A stretch of DNA of 22,930 nt from Clostridia bacterium (GTDB lineage: Bacteria; Bacillota; Clostridia; Oscillospirales; Acutalibacteraceae), in assembly GCA_017559885.1 (NCBI GenBank), contig JAFYQN010000180.1, positions 1 through 22,930 on the forward strand, read 5' to 3'. The notes beneath the pieces are model-generated. The model saw only the letters and a program-made list of their open reading frames with translations, was not told the DNA's origin and ran no database searches. Numbering within the stretch: the stretch's first letter is position 1; each line of letters opens with the position of its first letter. Position numbers and translations under genes: made by a program. Below, one piece after another: positions 6,235 through 14,833 of the stretch.

Positions 6235-7238
6235 TGAATATTAAAGAAACTCTTTTTGAATTATCTGACGCGGTAAGCATTGGTAACATAACCGACGCGT
6301 CAGACAAAGCGTATAAAATACTTTCACAATACGCCGATACCACTCAAAACGGTATTAACGTTATCGGTAAAATAAAGGGCAACAGTGAATATACCCTTAT
6401 GCTTGAAGCCCACATTGACGAGGTTGGTTTTGTTGTTACCGATATTGATGATAACGGCTTTTTGAGCGTAAAAAACTGTGGCGGCATCGACCTTCGCATG
6501 TTGCCCTCAAGAACGGTTGTTATACACGGTAAAGAAAAAATCACAGGTGTATTTTGCGCGACACCACCACACCTTGGCGGCGTAAAAGAATACGACGATA
6601 TATCCGCTTTGAAAATAGATACCCTTTTGGGTGAAAAGGCAAAAGACGTAGTATCGGTTGGCGATTTTGTAACATTTAATCAAAAGGCAACCGATTTAAA
6701 CGATACTCGCGTTACGGGCAAAAGTTTTGACAACCGCGCAGGCGTGGTATGTCTTTTGGCGCTTGCTAAAAAATTAAGCGGAAAACAACTACCCTTTAAC
6801 GTTGTTTTTGCCCTTACCGACCAAGAAGAACTTGGTCACCGTGGCGCAAAGACCACCGTTTTTGACGTATCTCCCGACGAGGCAATCGCGCTTGACGTTT
6901 CTTTTGCCGATGCGCCCGACGTGCCTTCTAACGAGTGCGGCAAACTATCAGGTGGCGCAATGATTGGCATATCACCCGTGCTTGATAAACAAATTTCTAA
7001 AAAGTTAATCGCTATCGCGAAGGATAATAATATGCCCTATCAAACCGAAGTTATGGGTGGCAGAACGGGTACCAACGGCGATGTAATATCTATTTCAAAA
7101 AGCGGTGTCAAGACGGGACTTGTTTCAATTCCCCTTCGTAATATGCATACCGACGTTGAAATTATTGACATAAAAGATATAGAAAACGTTTGCGACCTTC
7201 TTGAAAAGTATATTTTAGGAGGTAACGCTCAATGTTAG
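6234..7238 (+). CDS. M42 family metallopeptidase, first copy
   Basis: A 334-residue protein of the M42 (deblocking or glutamyl aminopeptidase, YsdC/FrvX-like) family: cytosolic di-metal enzymes that form TET particles and trim peptides. The metal and catalytic residues are visible: AHIDE with H60 and D62, SFDNRAG with D166, DQEELGHRG with E198/E199, D221 in LDVSF, and the late His in NMHTD. It starts in the murD stop (TAATG) and overlaps the next M42 gene by 7 nt, so murD and both peptidases are probably one operon. The exact peptide substrate cannot be read from the sequence. Confidence 0.93.
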   Translation: MNIKETLFELSDAVSIGNITDASDKAYKILSQYADTTQNGINVIGKIKGNSEYTLMLEAHIDEVGFVVTDIDDNGFLSVKNCGGIDLRMLPSRTVVIHGKEKITGVFCATPPHLGGVKEYDDISALKIDTLLGEKAKDVVSVGDFVTFNQKATDLNDTRVTGKSFDNRAGVVCLLALAKKLSGKQLPFNVVFALTDQEELGHRGAKTTVFDVSPDEAIALDVSFADAPDVPSNECGKLSGGAMIGISPVLDKQISKKLIAIAKDNNMPYQTEVMGGRTGTNGDVISISKSGVKTGLVSIPLRNMHTDVEIIDIKDIENVCDLLEKYILGGNAQC

Positions 7239-8239
7239 AACTTTTAAAAAATCTTTGCTTAATTGACGGCGCTTCGGGCGATGAGGGCGCAGTGCGCGAT
7301 TTTGTAATTTCGCAAATAAAAGATTGTTGCGAATACAAAGTAGATAATTTAGGCAATATAATTGCCTTTAAAAAGGGCAAAAATGCTTCTGCAAAAAAGG
7401 TTTTAATAGACGCTCATCTTGACGAGGTCGGTCTTATTATTACCCACATAGAAGAAAACGGATTTTTGCGTTTTACAACGGTAGGCGGCATAGATACCGC
7501 CGCGCTTATGATGCGCCGTGTGCTTATAAACGGCAAAACACTTGGTGTAATAGGCGGCAAGCCCGTGCATTTGTGCGAGGGTGACGAGCGCAAAAAATTG
7601 CCAAGCGCCGACGGTCTTTATATCGATTTGGGCGTTTGCTCAAAAGGGGATGCCGAGCAACTTGTAAGCGTTGGCGATTGCGCGGTTATGTGTAGCGACT
7701 TTACACAGGTAGGCGACAAAGTGCTTGCCAAAGCGCTTGACGACCGCGTTGGTTGTCTTGTTTTAATAGACCTTTTAAAACAAGATGCGCAGTACGATTT
7801 TTACGCAAGTTTTTCCGTTCAAGAAGAGGTAGGTCTTCGCGGCGCAGGTGTTGTAGCGTATAGCGTTGCGCCCGATGCGGCAATTGTTATCGACGGCACA
7901 ACCGCCGCCGACGTTGCAGGTGTGTCACCGCAAAAACAGGTATGCCGTCAGGGCGAGGGCGCGGTAGTATCATTTATGGACGGCGCTACAAGTTATGACC
8001 GCGAGTATTATAAAGCTGCTTTAAATAGCGGAATAAAAGCGCAAAGCAAAACTGCCGTTGCAGGCGGCAACAACTCGGGCGCTATTCATTTAAGCCGCGG
8101 CGGAGTTCGCACGGTGGCATTATCGGTGCCGTGTAGATATATTCATACGTCGGGTTCTACTTGTGATATGCGTGACGTTATAGCGGTGCGCGACCTTACA
8201 AAATATATGATAAATAAAATCGCAGGCGGCACTTTATGA
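7232..8239 (+). CDS. M42 family metallopeptidase, second copy
   Basis: 335 residues, clearly related to the gene before it: AHLDEVGLI (H62, D64), ALDDRVG, QEEVGLRGAG, VIDGTTAADV and the late YIHTSGSTCDMRD. A strong AGGAGG lies within the end of the upstream gene. The pair probably arose by tandem duplication but has diverged a lot, so the two may form a mixed particle or have different substrate preferences; that is inference. Its stop overlaps the next start (ATGA). Confidence 0.93.
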   Translation: MLELLKNLCLIDGASGDEGAVRDFVISQIKDCCEYKVDNLGNIIAFKKGKNASAKKVLIDAHLDEVGLIITHIEENGFLRFTTVGGIDTAALMMRRVLINGKTLGVIGGKPVHLCEGDERKKLPSADGLYIDLGVCSKGDAEQLVSVGDCAVMCSDFTQVGDKVLAKALDDRVGCLVLIDLLKQDAQYDFYASFSVQEEVGLRGAGVVAYSVAPDAAIVIDGTTAADVAGVSPQKQVCRQGEGAVVSFMDGATSYDREYYKAALNSGIKAQSKTAVAGGNNSGAIHLSRGGVRTVALSVPCRYIHTSGSTCDMRDVIAVRDLTKYMINKIAGGTL

Positions 8240-8910
8240 TTTCGCTGGTAAAAGATATACCAAAATTAAAAGAGTCACTTGCCGAGGTTATAAAAATTAA
8301 CTGTAACTATAATTCATATAAAGATGTTGCGCTTTTTTGGGTTCAAAATCAAAACGATGCGATAATCAGTATGCTTGACGGCAATATGGTGATATATAAT
8401 CATAATGCCAACTGCGATGAATTGCGCGAGTTTATCGGTGTTATATCTCCGCTATCGGTTTTTTCCGATGCGGACACGCTTAACGCTTTATTTGGTGATA
8501 GTTTTCACAAAGTTTGCGTGGTAAAAAGCGAGCATAAATTTAAAACCGATGTTTTGTCGGACAATCTTGGCAGCGGTGAAATTTATAAATTGCTTAACGT
8601 TAATGGGTTAGATTTGCCACCGTATGAATATTTTGCGGTAGATTTTTGTTATCGACTTAACCACGGACAATTAAAATATTTTGCGTTAAATGGCAGTTGT
8701 GTCGCCGTTTGTATTACCGACGGACAAGCCGCGCTTTTAAACGGTATCGCCTCACACAAAAAGGGTATGGGAACGGTAGCGCTTAGCGGTGTGTTGTCGC
8801 AGTGCGACGCGCCTTATATTGCCGTTTGCGAAAATGATGTATTACCTTTTTATTTAAAAAACAATTTTAAGCATATTTACAATGCAGGTTATTGGAGGAA
8901 AAATCCTTGA
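8236..8910 (+). CDS. GNAT-like protein, function unknown
   Basis: 224 residues. The C-terminal third has the look of a GNAT acetyltransferase fold: SHKKGMGTVAL resembles the acetyl-CoA loop (R/Q-x-x-G-x-G/A), and VCENDVLPFYLKNNFKHIYNAGYW matches the family's last strands and helix, in which N-x-x-x-x-F-Y-x-x-x-G/N-F recurs. The N-terminal part is not recognisable to me. It is translationally coupled to the second M42 peptidase (ATGA overlap) and overlaps the next start by a few bases. The substrate is unknown. Confidence 0.7.
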   Translation: MISLVKDIPKLKESLAEVIKINCNYNSYKDVALFWVQNQNDAIISMLDGNMVIYNHNANCDELREFIGVISPLSVFSDADTLNALFGDSFHKVCVVKSEHKFKTDVLSDNLGSGEIYKLLNVNGLDLPPYEYFAVDFCYRLNHGQLKYFALNGSCVAVCITDGQAALLNGIASHKKGMGTVALSGVLSQCDAPYIAVCENDVLPFYLKNNFKHIYNAGYWRKNP

Positions 8911-10184
8911 ACTACTTTAAGTTTGACGAAACTTTAGAAAAATACAGCGTTCTTGCCGAAAAAAAGGCGCAAGAACAATTTAAAATAATAGACGATATAA
9001 CCGAATATAATCAGACCAAAGTGCTTAACGCTTTTATAAAAAACCGTGTCAGCGAAATGCATCTTGGCACCTCTACGGGTTACGGTTACGGCGACGTAGG
9101 CCGCGATACTCTTGACCAAGTTTTTGCCGATTGTATGGGCGCCGAAGATGCCATTGTGCGCCACAGTTTTGCATCGGGTACACACACCTTGACAGTAGCG
9201 CTTTTTGGCATACTTCGTCCCGGTGATAAAGTGCTTGTGCTTACAGGCAGACCATACGACACAATAATCGGTGTCTTTGGTTTTGAGGGTCACGTAGACG
9301 GTTCTCTTGCTGATTTTGGGGTAGAATATCATCAGGTGGATTTACTGCCCGACGGCACACCCGATATAAACGCTATTCGCGCCGAACTTTCTTGGGGCGA
9401 ATATAAAATGGCATATATTCAACGCTCAAGAGGTTATAGTCTTAGACCAAGTCTTACAATAGACAAGATTGAAGAATTGTGTAACGTAGTTCGCGAGGTT
9501 TCACCAAACACCATAATAATGGTCGATAACTGCTACGGCGAGTTTGTAGAAACACGCGAACCCACCGAGGTCGGCGCCGATATAATAGCGGGTTCTCTTA
9601 TAAAAAATGCAGGTGGCGGTATAGCCCCCACAGGCGGATATATAGCAGGTAAGCATAAATATGTAGAAATGTGCGCAGGTCGTATGACAGCGCCCGGTGT
9701 TGGTCGTGAAGTCGGCGCATCACTCGGTCACAACCGAGAACTTTATATGGGTCTTTTTGCAGCGCCTCACGTTACGGGCGAAGCGCTTAAAACGGCGGTT
9801 TTTGCTTCGGCTTTGCTTGAACTTTTGGGTTATAAGGTAAGTCCTACGGTAGAAGAAAAACGCGCCGATATTATTCAAAGCGTAATCCTTAATACCTCAA
9901 ATGCGCTTATTTCTTTTTGCCGAGGTATGCAGTCGGGCGCACCGGTTGACTCTTTTGTACGACCCGAGCCATCCGATATGCCGGGTTATGACGATCAGGT
10001 TATTATGGCGGCAGGCGCCTTTACACTTGGTTCTTCGATAGAACTTTCTGCCGACGCGCCACTTCGCGCGCCGTATGCTGCGTGGATGCAGGGCGGTCTT
10101 AACTATCACAGCGCAAAAACAGGCGTGCTACTTGCCGTGCAAAGTATGATTAACGACGGCGAATTAAAACTTAAAAATATATAA
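8907..10184 (+). CDS. PLP-dependent methionine gamma-lyase-like protein (YnbB, 'aluminium resistance' family)
   Basis: 425 residues of the fold-type I PLP family related to cystathionine/methionine gamma-lyases, annotated as YnbB or aluminium resistance protein in Firmicutes. Visible marks are SFASGTHTLTVALF in the cofactor region, the Asp-bearing VDNCYGEFVE, and AGSLIKNAGGG, in which Lys 233 is the expected Schiff base lysine. The start is TTG at 8907: GGAGG ends 8 nt before it, and it overlaps the stop of the GNAT-like gene. An upstream TTG at 8892 would overlap that ribosome binding site. The actual reaction is not established for this family. Confidence 0.9.
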   Translation: MNYFKFDETLEKYSVLAEKKAQEQFKIIDDITEYNQTKVLNAFIKNRVSEMHLGTSTGYGYGDVGRDTLDQVFADCMGAEDAIVRHSFASGTHTLTVALFGILRPGDKVLVLTGRPYDTIIGVFGFEGHVDGSLADFGVEYHQVDLLPDGTPDINAIRAELSWGEYKMAYIQRSRGYSLRPSLTIDKIEELCNVVREVSPNTIIMVDNCYGEFVETREPTEVGADIIAGSLIKNAGGGIAPTGGYIAGKHKYVEMCAGRMTAPGVGREVGASLGHNRELYMGLFAAPHVTGEALKTAVFASALLELLGYKVSPTVEEKRADIIQSVILNTSNALISFCRGMQSGAPVDSFVRPEPSDMPGYDDQVIMAAGAFTLGSSIELSADAPLRAPYAAWMQGGLNYHSAKTGVLLAVQSMINDGELKLKNI

Positions 10185-10200
10185 TAAGGATTGAAAAATT

Positions 10201-10863
10201 TTGAAAAAAGTATATAGCGGAATAATATATGACGTTGTTCCAAAGGTAGACGGAATAATCTTTTTTTGCCGCGAGAGTGAAGATGACGTTGTCAACGTAA
10301 AGATGCTTTCAACCTCCGACGGCAGAATGATTGACGCCGACCTTTACGCCTATGTGGGTTGCAAACTCGGCACAGGCGCAAACAGGGTTGTAAAATATTG
10401 CAACAACTATGTTTTGGACCACGTAATATCGCTTGCAAACGGAGAAACCTTTATTTGCAAACAAGATGGCGAAGCGTATCTTTTAGACGTAGAAGGTATT
10501 GCCTATTGGTCGGGCGAAATAAAATATCGCGGCGCGCCACCTTCTTCGGTTGCTTTTTATAAAAACAGTATTTGGGCAAGTTTTTGCGACAGCAATGTTT
10601 TAATCCGCTTCAATCTTGCTACAATGCGTACCGAATTGCGCATAGGCGGTGGTAAAACATCACCATTTGATTGCCCCAAAAATATTTTTGTAGACGGCGA
10701 GTGGGCGTATATTAGCAACAGTGGGTCAAAAAAACTTATAAAGGTAAATCTTGACGATTACACCGTAGAGGATTATTACGGATTTGAGGAGTCAATACAT
10801 GCGTACGTTAAAGTAGGTAGGTACGAATTTGTTGTTCTTGATTCGGGACTTTATGTTATTTAA
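10201..10863 (+). CDS. Unknown protein, propeller-like repeats
   Basis: 220 residues without a signal peptide or membrane helix. Several stretches repeat the pattern strand-turn-strand-Asp/Asn-turn (for example SIWASFCDSNVLIRFNLATM and AYISNSGSKKLIKVNLDDYT), as in NHL or YVTN beta-propellers, but at this length it could hold only three or four blades. I cannot name the family. The start is TTG 10201, with AAGGA 10 nt upstream. It lies 12 nt before the HPr-like gene. Confidence 0.75.
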   Translation: MKKVYSGIIYDVVPKVDGIIFFCRESEDDVVNVKMLSTSDGRMIDADLYAYVGCKLGTGANRVVKYCNNYVLDHVISLANGETFICKQDGEAYLLDVEGIAYWSGEIKYRGAPPSSVAFYKNSIWASFCDSNVLIRFNLATMRTELRIGGGKTSPFDCPKNIFVDGEWAYISNSGSKKLIKVNLDDYTVEDYYGFEESIHAYVKVGRYEFVVLDSGLYVI

Positions 10864-10874
10864 GGAGAATTAAA

Positions 10875-11120
10875 ATGCTTGAAAAAACAATAATTTTAAA
10901 AGATTTTGAAGCCGTTAAAAAGTTTGTTGATATTGCAAACGAAAAACCATACGATATTGAACTTTTATCGGGAAAATACGTAGTAAACGCAAAGTCAATC
11001 ATGGGCGTTTTCAGTCTTGACCTCACCAAACCTTTGGTTATGGCGGCGCACACTGATTCACACGCAGAGTTACTGCGTCAAACGGCGCAATTCCATTTTG
11101 AACCACAAAACAAGAAGTAA
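10875..11120 (+). CDS. HPr-like protein lacking the phosphorylated His
   Basis: 81 residues with the HPr fold signature: alternating beta and alpha segments and the region VNAKSIMGVFSLDL, which matches the Ser-46 helix of PTS HPr (K-S-I-M-G-V-x-S-L). The N-terminal half lacks the G-L-H-A-R-P motif, so no phospho-accepting His 15 exists: it cannot carry PTS phosphate. Ser in KSIMG remains, so it could still be a regulatory Crh-like protein; this is inference. A good AAGGAG precedes the ATG. It sits 4 nt before pcrA. Confidence 0.85.
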   Translation: MLEKTIILKDFEAVKKFVDIANEKPYDIELLSGKYVVNAKSIMGVFSLDLTKPLVMAAHTDSHAELLRQTAQFHFEPQNKK

Positions 11121-11124
11121 TAGT

Positions 11125-13515
11125 ATGACACAAAAATTTTTAGAACTTAGACAACAACTTATAAAAAAAGATTTTGGCTATATGAACGACCGTCAGTTTG
11201 AGGCGGTAACAACCACCAAGGGCGCGCTCTTGGTTCTTGCAGGCGCAGGTAGCGGCAAAACCACAGTGCTTGTAAACCGTATTGCCAATCTTGTAAAATA
11301 CGGCAACGCTTGGGATAGCGATTTTGTACCTTTTTTTAGTGAGCAAGATATTATTGCGGCGCAGGATTATTTAGCCGACAAAACAAGCGATTTGCCACAG
11401 GGCATATTTTCGGTCAATGCGCCTCGCCCCTGGGAGATTTTGGCAATAACTTTTACCAACAAAGCGGCAAACGAACTCAAAGAGCGTATCGCCGCCAAAC
11501 TCGGCGAGGGTAGCGATGGTATTTGGGCAGGCACTTTCCATAGCATTTGCGGTAAAATTTTGCGTATAAATGCTGAAAGAATCGGATTTACTTCGCATTT
11601 TACGGTATATGATACCGACGATCAGAAACGTCTTGTTAAAAATATAATGAAAGACAACGGGATTGACGAAAAAATGTTTCCCATAAGGGGCGTTTTATCG
11701 GCAATTTCTTCAGCAAAAGATTCGCTTATATCACCTGCCGAATTTAAAGAAACTGCAGGGCACGACTTCCGTCAGCAAACAATAGCAAAATTATATGAAA
11801 TATATCAAAATAAACTAAAATCTGCCGACGCTATGGATTTTGACGATATGATAAACTACACTGTGCAACTTTTTCGTGAAAATTCCGACGTATTAGAGCA
11901 TTACGGCAGTAAGTTTAAATACATAATGGTAGACGAATATCAGGATACCAACCACGCGCAGTACGAACTTGTGCATCTTTTGGCAAGCGTTCACGGTAAT
12001 ATTTGCGTTGTGGGTGATGACGACCAAAGTATATATCGTTTCCGCGGCGCTACCATTGAAAATATATTAAATTTTGAAGACTATTACGAAAACGCAAGGG
12101 TAATACGACTTGAACAAAACTACCGTTCGGTAGGCAATATACTTGACGCCGCAAACGCGGTTATTAAAAACAACCGCGGAAGAAAGGGTAAAATGCTTTG
12201 GACCGACAAAGGCGAGGGCGAGCGCATTAACATTTACACCTCGGAAGACGAACGTAGCGAAGCGCGTTACGTTGCCGACTGTGTGCTTGCAAGCGTTCGG
12301 TCGGGCGCGCGTTTTAGCGACCACGCGGTGCTTTACCGTATGAATGCTCAATCAGCGTCTATAGAAAACGTTTTTGCGCGTAGCGGTATATCATACCGAG
12401 TTATCGGTGGTATGCGATTTTACGAGCGAAAAGAAATTCGCGACGTGTTGGCGTATTTAAATCTTATAAACAATACAAACGACGATATCCGTTTGCGTCG
12501 TATTATAAACGAACCAAAACGCGGTATCGGTGATACCACCGTTAATCACGCGACCGATATTGCATCGCAATTAGGTATTAGTCTATTTGAGGTGTTTGAC
12601 ACCGCAGACCAATACGCGCCCATTTCGCGTTCGGCAAACAAGTTAAAAGAGTTTTGTGATATGATAAAATCATTATCAGCCGTTGCCGATGAAATATCTA
12701 TGAGCGAATTACTTGCTCAACTTCTTGAAAAAAGCGGTTATCGACTTAGTCTTATGTCCGACGCCGACCCCAAAAATGCCGACCGACTTCAAAACGTTGA
12801 CGAGTTTGTAAACACGGTAAAACAATACGAACTTGAAAACGATGAACCAACCTTGTCCGCCTTTTTGGAAGAAATCGCGCTTGTAAGCGATATTGATTCA
12901 ATGAACGACAGTGAAGACAAGGTGACCCTTATGACCATACATTCGGCAAAGGGTCTTGAGTTTGAAAAGGTCTTTCTTATCGGTCTTGAAGAGGGTATTT
13001 TCCCCGGAAATCAGTCTATTTACGGCGGTGAGAGCGAAATAGAAGAAGAACGCCGACTTATGTACGTTGCAATAACTCGCGCAAAACGCGAACTCACCAT
13101 AACCAACGCTACAACGCGAATGGTGTTTGGTTCAACAAATCGCAATATGCCATCGCGCTTTTTAAAGGAAATTCCCGATGAGTTTTGCAATATAAAAGCG
13201 GCGATTTCGCGCGCGCCTTACGGTAGTGGGTACGGCAACTCGTCGTATTCTGGTTCGTACGGCAGCGAAAGAGGATATGCTCATCATAATACCATACCGT
13301 CATCATACTCCGCGCCAAAAAGCAAACCCTTTGGCAGTTATTCGGCCGTAAAAAAGGTAGAATCTTCATCAAATAACAACTATTCAGCAGGTCAAAAGGT
13401 AGAGCACAAAACCTTTGGTGAAGGACTTATACTTTCGGTGTCTCCTATGGGAAGCGACACCTTGCTTGAAATAGCGTTTGACAAAGTAGGCACCAAAAAA
13501 ATTATGGCGGCTTAA
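11125..13515 (+). CDS. pcrA: ATP-dependent DNA helicase PcrA (UvrD/Rep family)
   Basis: A 796-residue superfamily 1A helicase that unwinds DNA 3' to 5' in repair and rolling-circle replication. All motifs are in order: Walker A LAGAGSGKTT (38-47), TFTNKAA, GTFHSI, DEYQDTN, GDDDQSIYRFRGA, LEQNYRS, TIHSAKGLEFE, and VAITRAK. A Ser/Tyr/Gly-rich linker precedes the C-terminal Tudor-like domain (QKVEHKTFGEGLI), which in PcrA/UvrD contacts RNA polymerase. I choose ATG 11125; an in-frame start at 11017 would lie within the HPr-like gene. The ribosome binding site is weak, so translation may be coupled to that gene. PcrA is the host helicase used by RepB-type plasmids, relevant to the element at the right end. 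Confidence 0.97.
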   Translation: MTQKFLELRQQLIKKDFGYMNDRQFEAVTTTKGALLVLAGAGSGKTTVLVNRIANLVKYGNAWDSDFVPFFSEQDIIAAQDYLADKTSDLPQGIFSVNAPRPWEILAITFTNKAANELKERIAAKLGEGSDGIWAGTFHSICGKILRINAERIGFTSHFTVYDTDDQKRLVKNIMKDNGIDEKMFPIRGVLSAISSAKDSLISPAEFKETAGHDFRQQTIAKLYEIYQNKLKSADAMDFDDMINYTVQLFRENSDVLEHYGSKFKYIMVDEYQDTNHAQYELVHLLASVHGNICVVGDDDQSIYRFRGATIENILNFEDYYENARVIRLEQNYRSVGNILDAANAVIKNNRGRKGKMLWTDKGEGERINIYTSEDERSEARYVADCVLASVRSGARFSDHAVLYRMNAQSASIENVFARSGISYRVIGGMRFYERKEIRDVLAYLNLINNTNDDIRLRRIINEPKRGIGDTTVNHATDIASQLGISLFEVFDTADQYAPISRSANKLKEFCDMIKSLSAVADEISMSELLAQLLEKSGYRLSLMSDADPKNADRLQNVDEFVNTVKQYELENDEPTLSAFLEEIALVSDIDSMNDSEDKVTLMTIHSAKGLEFEKVFLIGLEEGIFPGNQSIYGGESEIEEERRLMYVAITRAKRELTITNATTRMVFGSTNRNMPSRFLKEIPDEFCNIKAAISRAPYGSGYGNSSYSGSYGSERGYAHHNTIPSSYSAPKSKPFGSYSAVKKVESSSNNNYSAGQKVEHKTFGEGLILSVSPMGSDTLLEIAFDKVGTKKIMAA

Positions 13516-13516
13516 G

Positions 13517-13541
13517 CAAAATTAAAAATTTTGTAATATTT
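13517..13541 (+). terminator. Weak AT-rich terminator after pcrA
   Basis: CAAAATT (13517-13523) pairs with AATTTTG (13527-13533) around AAA, followed by TAATATTTTT. The stem is short and AT-rich, so some read-through is likely. Confidence 0.45.
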
Positions 13542-13552
13542 TTGTGCTATTT

Positions 13553-13573
13553 TTTTGATAATATATATCAAAA
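13553..13573. promoter_or_regulatory. Palindrome just before the ribosome binding site of the membrane protein gene
   Basis: TTTTGATA (13553-13560), ATATA, TATCAAAA (13566-13573), ending against the AAGGAAG ribosome binding site. It may be an operator or an mRNA hairpin that limits translation; GATAAT within it could also serve as a -10 box, though no good -35 is spaced correctly. Confidence 0.4.
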
Positions 13574-13585
13574 GGAAGTGATTAA

Positions 13586-14392
13586 ATGTCAGTGCCTAAC
13601 GTAGCGGTTAAAACCACTGCAAAAGAAGCGTTACGCGACCGATTTTTGCAATCGATAGTTGTGTGTTGCACGCTTATTTTCACCGTTTTAATAGTTGAAC
13701 TTATAGGTTCTGTGGTATACGTTTTTGCAGGACAGGCAGGTTACCTTGTAACAACAATCGTACTGTCGTTCTTTACGGTGTTTCCTATGTTTTTGGGCGT
13801 TTTAAGTTATTTTAGACGACTAATATGGGGACAAAAAGACAGCGTATTAATAATATTCAGATATTTTTCTAACATGAAACACTATAAACGCGCGCTGCAC
13901 TTTTTACTACTGCTTGCAATAAGGTTCCTTTTTGCGGCGGCTATACTATATTTTCCGTGCGCTTTGGTGTGGTTGCTTTCAAGCGAGCAACTTTATATGT
14001 GGCTTGACATATCCTTTCCCGTATGGATGTCAAATTTATGGGTGCTTAATTCGTTCTTTATGTTTATTTCTACCCTAATTTTTGTATTCGTTATGCTCAA
14101 ATATTATCTTGCGCCCTTTATCTTTGCAAGCAACGATGATATCGACCCCGATGAAGCGATTAATATGTCAACAATTATTTCCAAAAGAACAGGCGCCGAC
14201 TTTTTTGGTTTGGTACTCAGTTTTGCAGGTTGGATACTTCTTTCTTTATTGGTGTCGCCGCTTATTTTTACGTTGCCGTATTTTGTAGCGTCTTACTGCG
14301 TTCACTGTCGTTTTTCGATAACGACCTACAATTTAGACGTGGACCGATTTAACACAAACTTTGCTCCAAGTTTCAGCACCGATGAAATTTAA
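13586..14392 (+). CDS. Multi-pass membrane protein, DUF975-like
   Basis: 268 residues with about six hydrophobic segments (near 25-50, 55-75, 105-130, 148-175, 205-232 and part of the 128-140 stretch) and short polar loops. The loop IDPDEAINMSTIISK before the last helices, then a late PYFVASYCVHCRF, recalls the DUF975 family of Firmicutes membrane proteins. Its function is unknown. The AAGGAAG ribosome binding site lies 8-10 nt upstream. It begins a four-gene run on the same strand with almost no gaps (DUF5412-like, rlmD, serine hydrolase). Confidence 0.8.
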   Translation: MSVPNVAVKTTAKEALRDRFLQSIVVCCTLIFTVLIVELIGSVVYVFAGQAGYLVTTIVLSFFTVFPMFLGVLSYFRRLIWGQKDSVLIIFRYFSNMKHYKRALHFLLLLAIRFLFAAAILYFPCALVWLLSSEQLYMWLDISFPVWMSNLWVLNSFFMFISTLIFVFVMLKYYLAPFIFASNDDIDPDEAINMSTIISKRTGADFFGLVLSFAGWILLSLLVSPLIFTLPYFVASYCVHCRFSITTYNLDVDRFNTNFAPSFSTDEI

Positions 14393-14413
14393 GTTTTGGG
14401 AGAAGGTTCTTTT

Positions 14414-14833
14414 ATGAAAAATTTAGGATTTAAAATTTTATACGTTGCAACACTGCTTGTTACGGTTATTGAATTGGGATTTATTTTAAAAGACAGTCTT
14501 TTTACCGACATCGCAAAATTGCCCACAGGCGTACTGGAGCAAGTGTATGATTCGCCTAATGACGATCGAAAGATGAATGTTTATGTTGTAAAAACAACCT
14601 TAGGCGAGGGTGTGCGTATTGAAATTGAGCAGGGCGAAGAAAAGTATAATATATTTTGGCAAACAGGTATAGATACGGTTGAAGCAAAGTGGACCAACAA
14701 CGATACCATAATGATAAACGATGTACCTCTTGATGCAAACGATAGGTTTGGTTATGATTGCCGAAGAGGTATTTCGTTGTTCGACGAAGGTTCACTTGAA
14801 CAAAACTTCACAAATTTCAGAGGAAAAAAATGA
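14414..14833 (+). CDS. Small membrane-anchored DUF5412-like protein
   Basis: 139 residues: one N-terminal membrane helix (about 4-24) and an exposed domain. The string YDSPNDDRKMNVYVVKTT, followed by EKYNIFWQ, AKWTNNDTIMINDVPLD and RFGYDCRRG, follows the order of DUF5412 (S-P-N-D/G, K-I-Y-W, V-K-W-x-D-x-D-T-V-x-I-N, Y-D-x-R). Role unknown. I place the start at ATG 14414, 7 nt after AGAAGG; an in-frame TTG at 14396 overlaps that signal. Its stop overlaps the rlmD start (ATGA). Confidence 0.8.
   Translation: MKNLGFKILYVATLLVTVIELGFILKDSLFTDIAKLPTGVLEQVYDSPNDDRKMNVYVVKTTLGEGVRIEIEQGEEKYNIFWQTGIDTVEAKWTNNDTIMINDVPLDANDRFGYDCRRGISLFDEGSLEQNFTNFRGKK

Noticed and set aside
11017..11124. Extended N-terminus for PcrA
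   Set aside because: It overlaps the HPr-like gene in another frame and adds 36 residues that PcrA proteins do not have.
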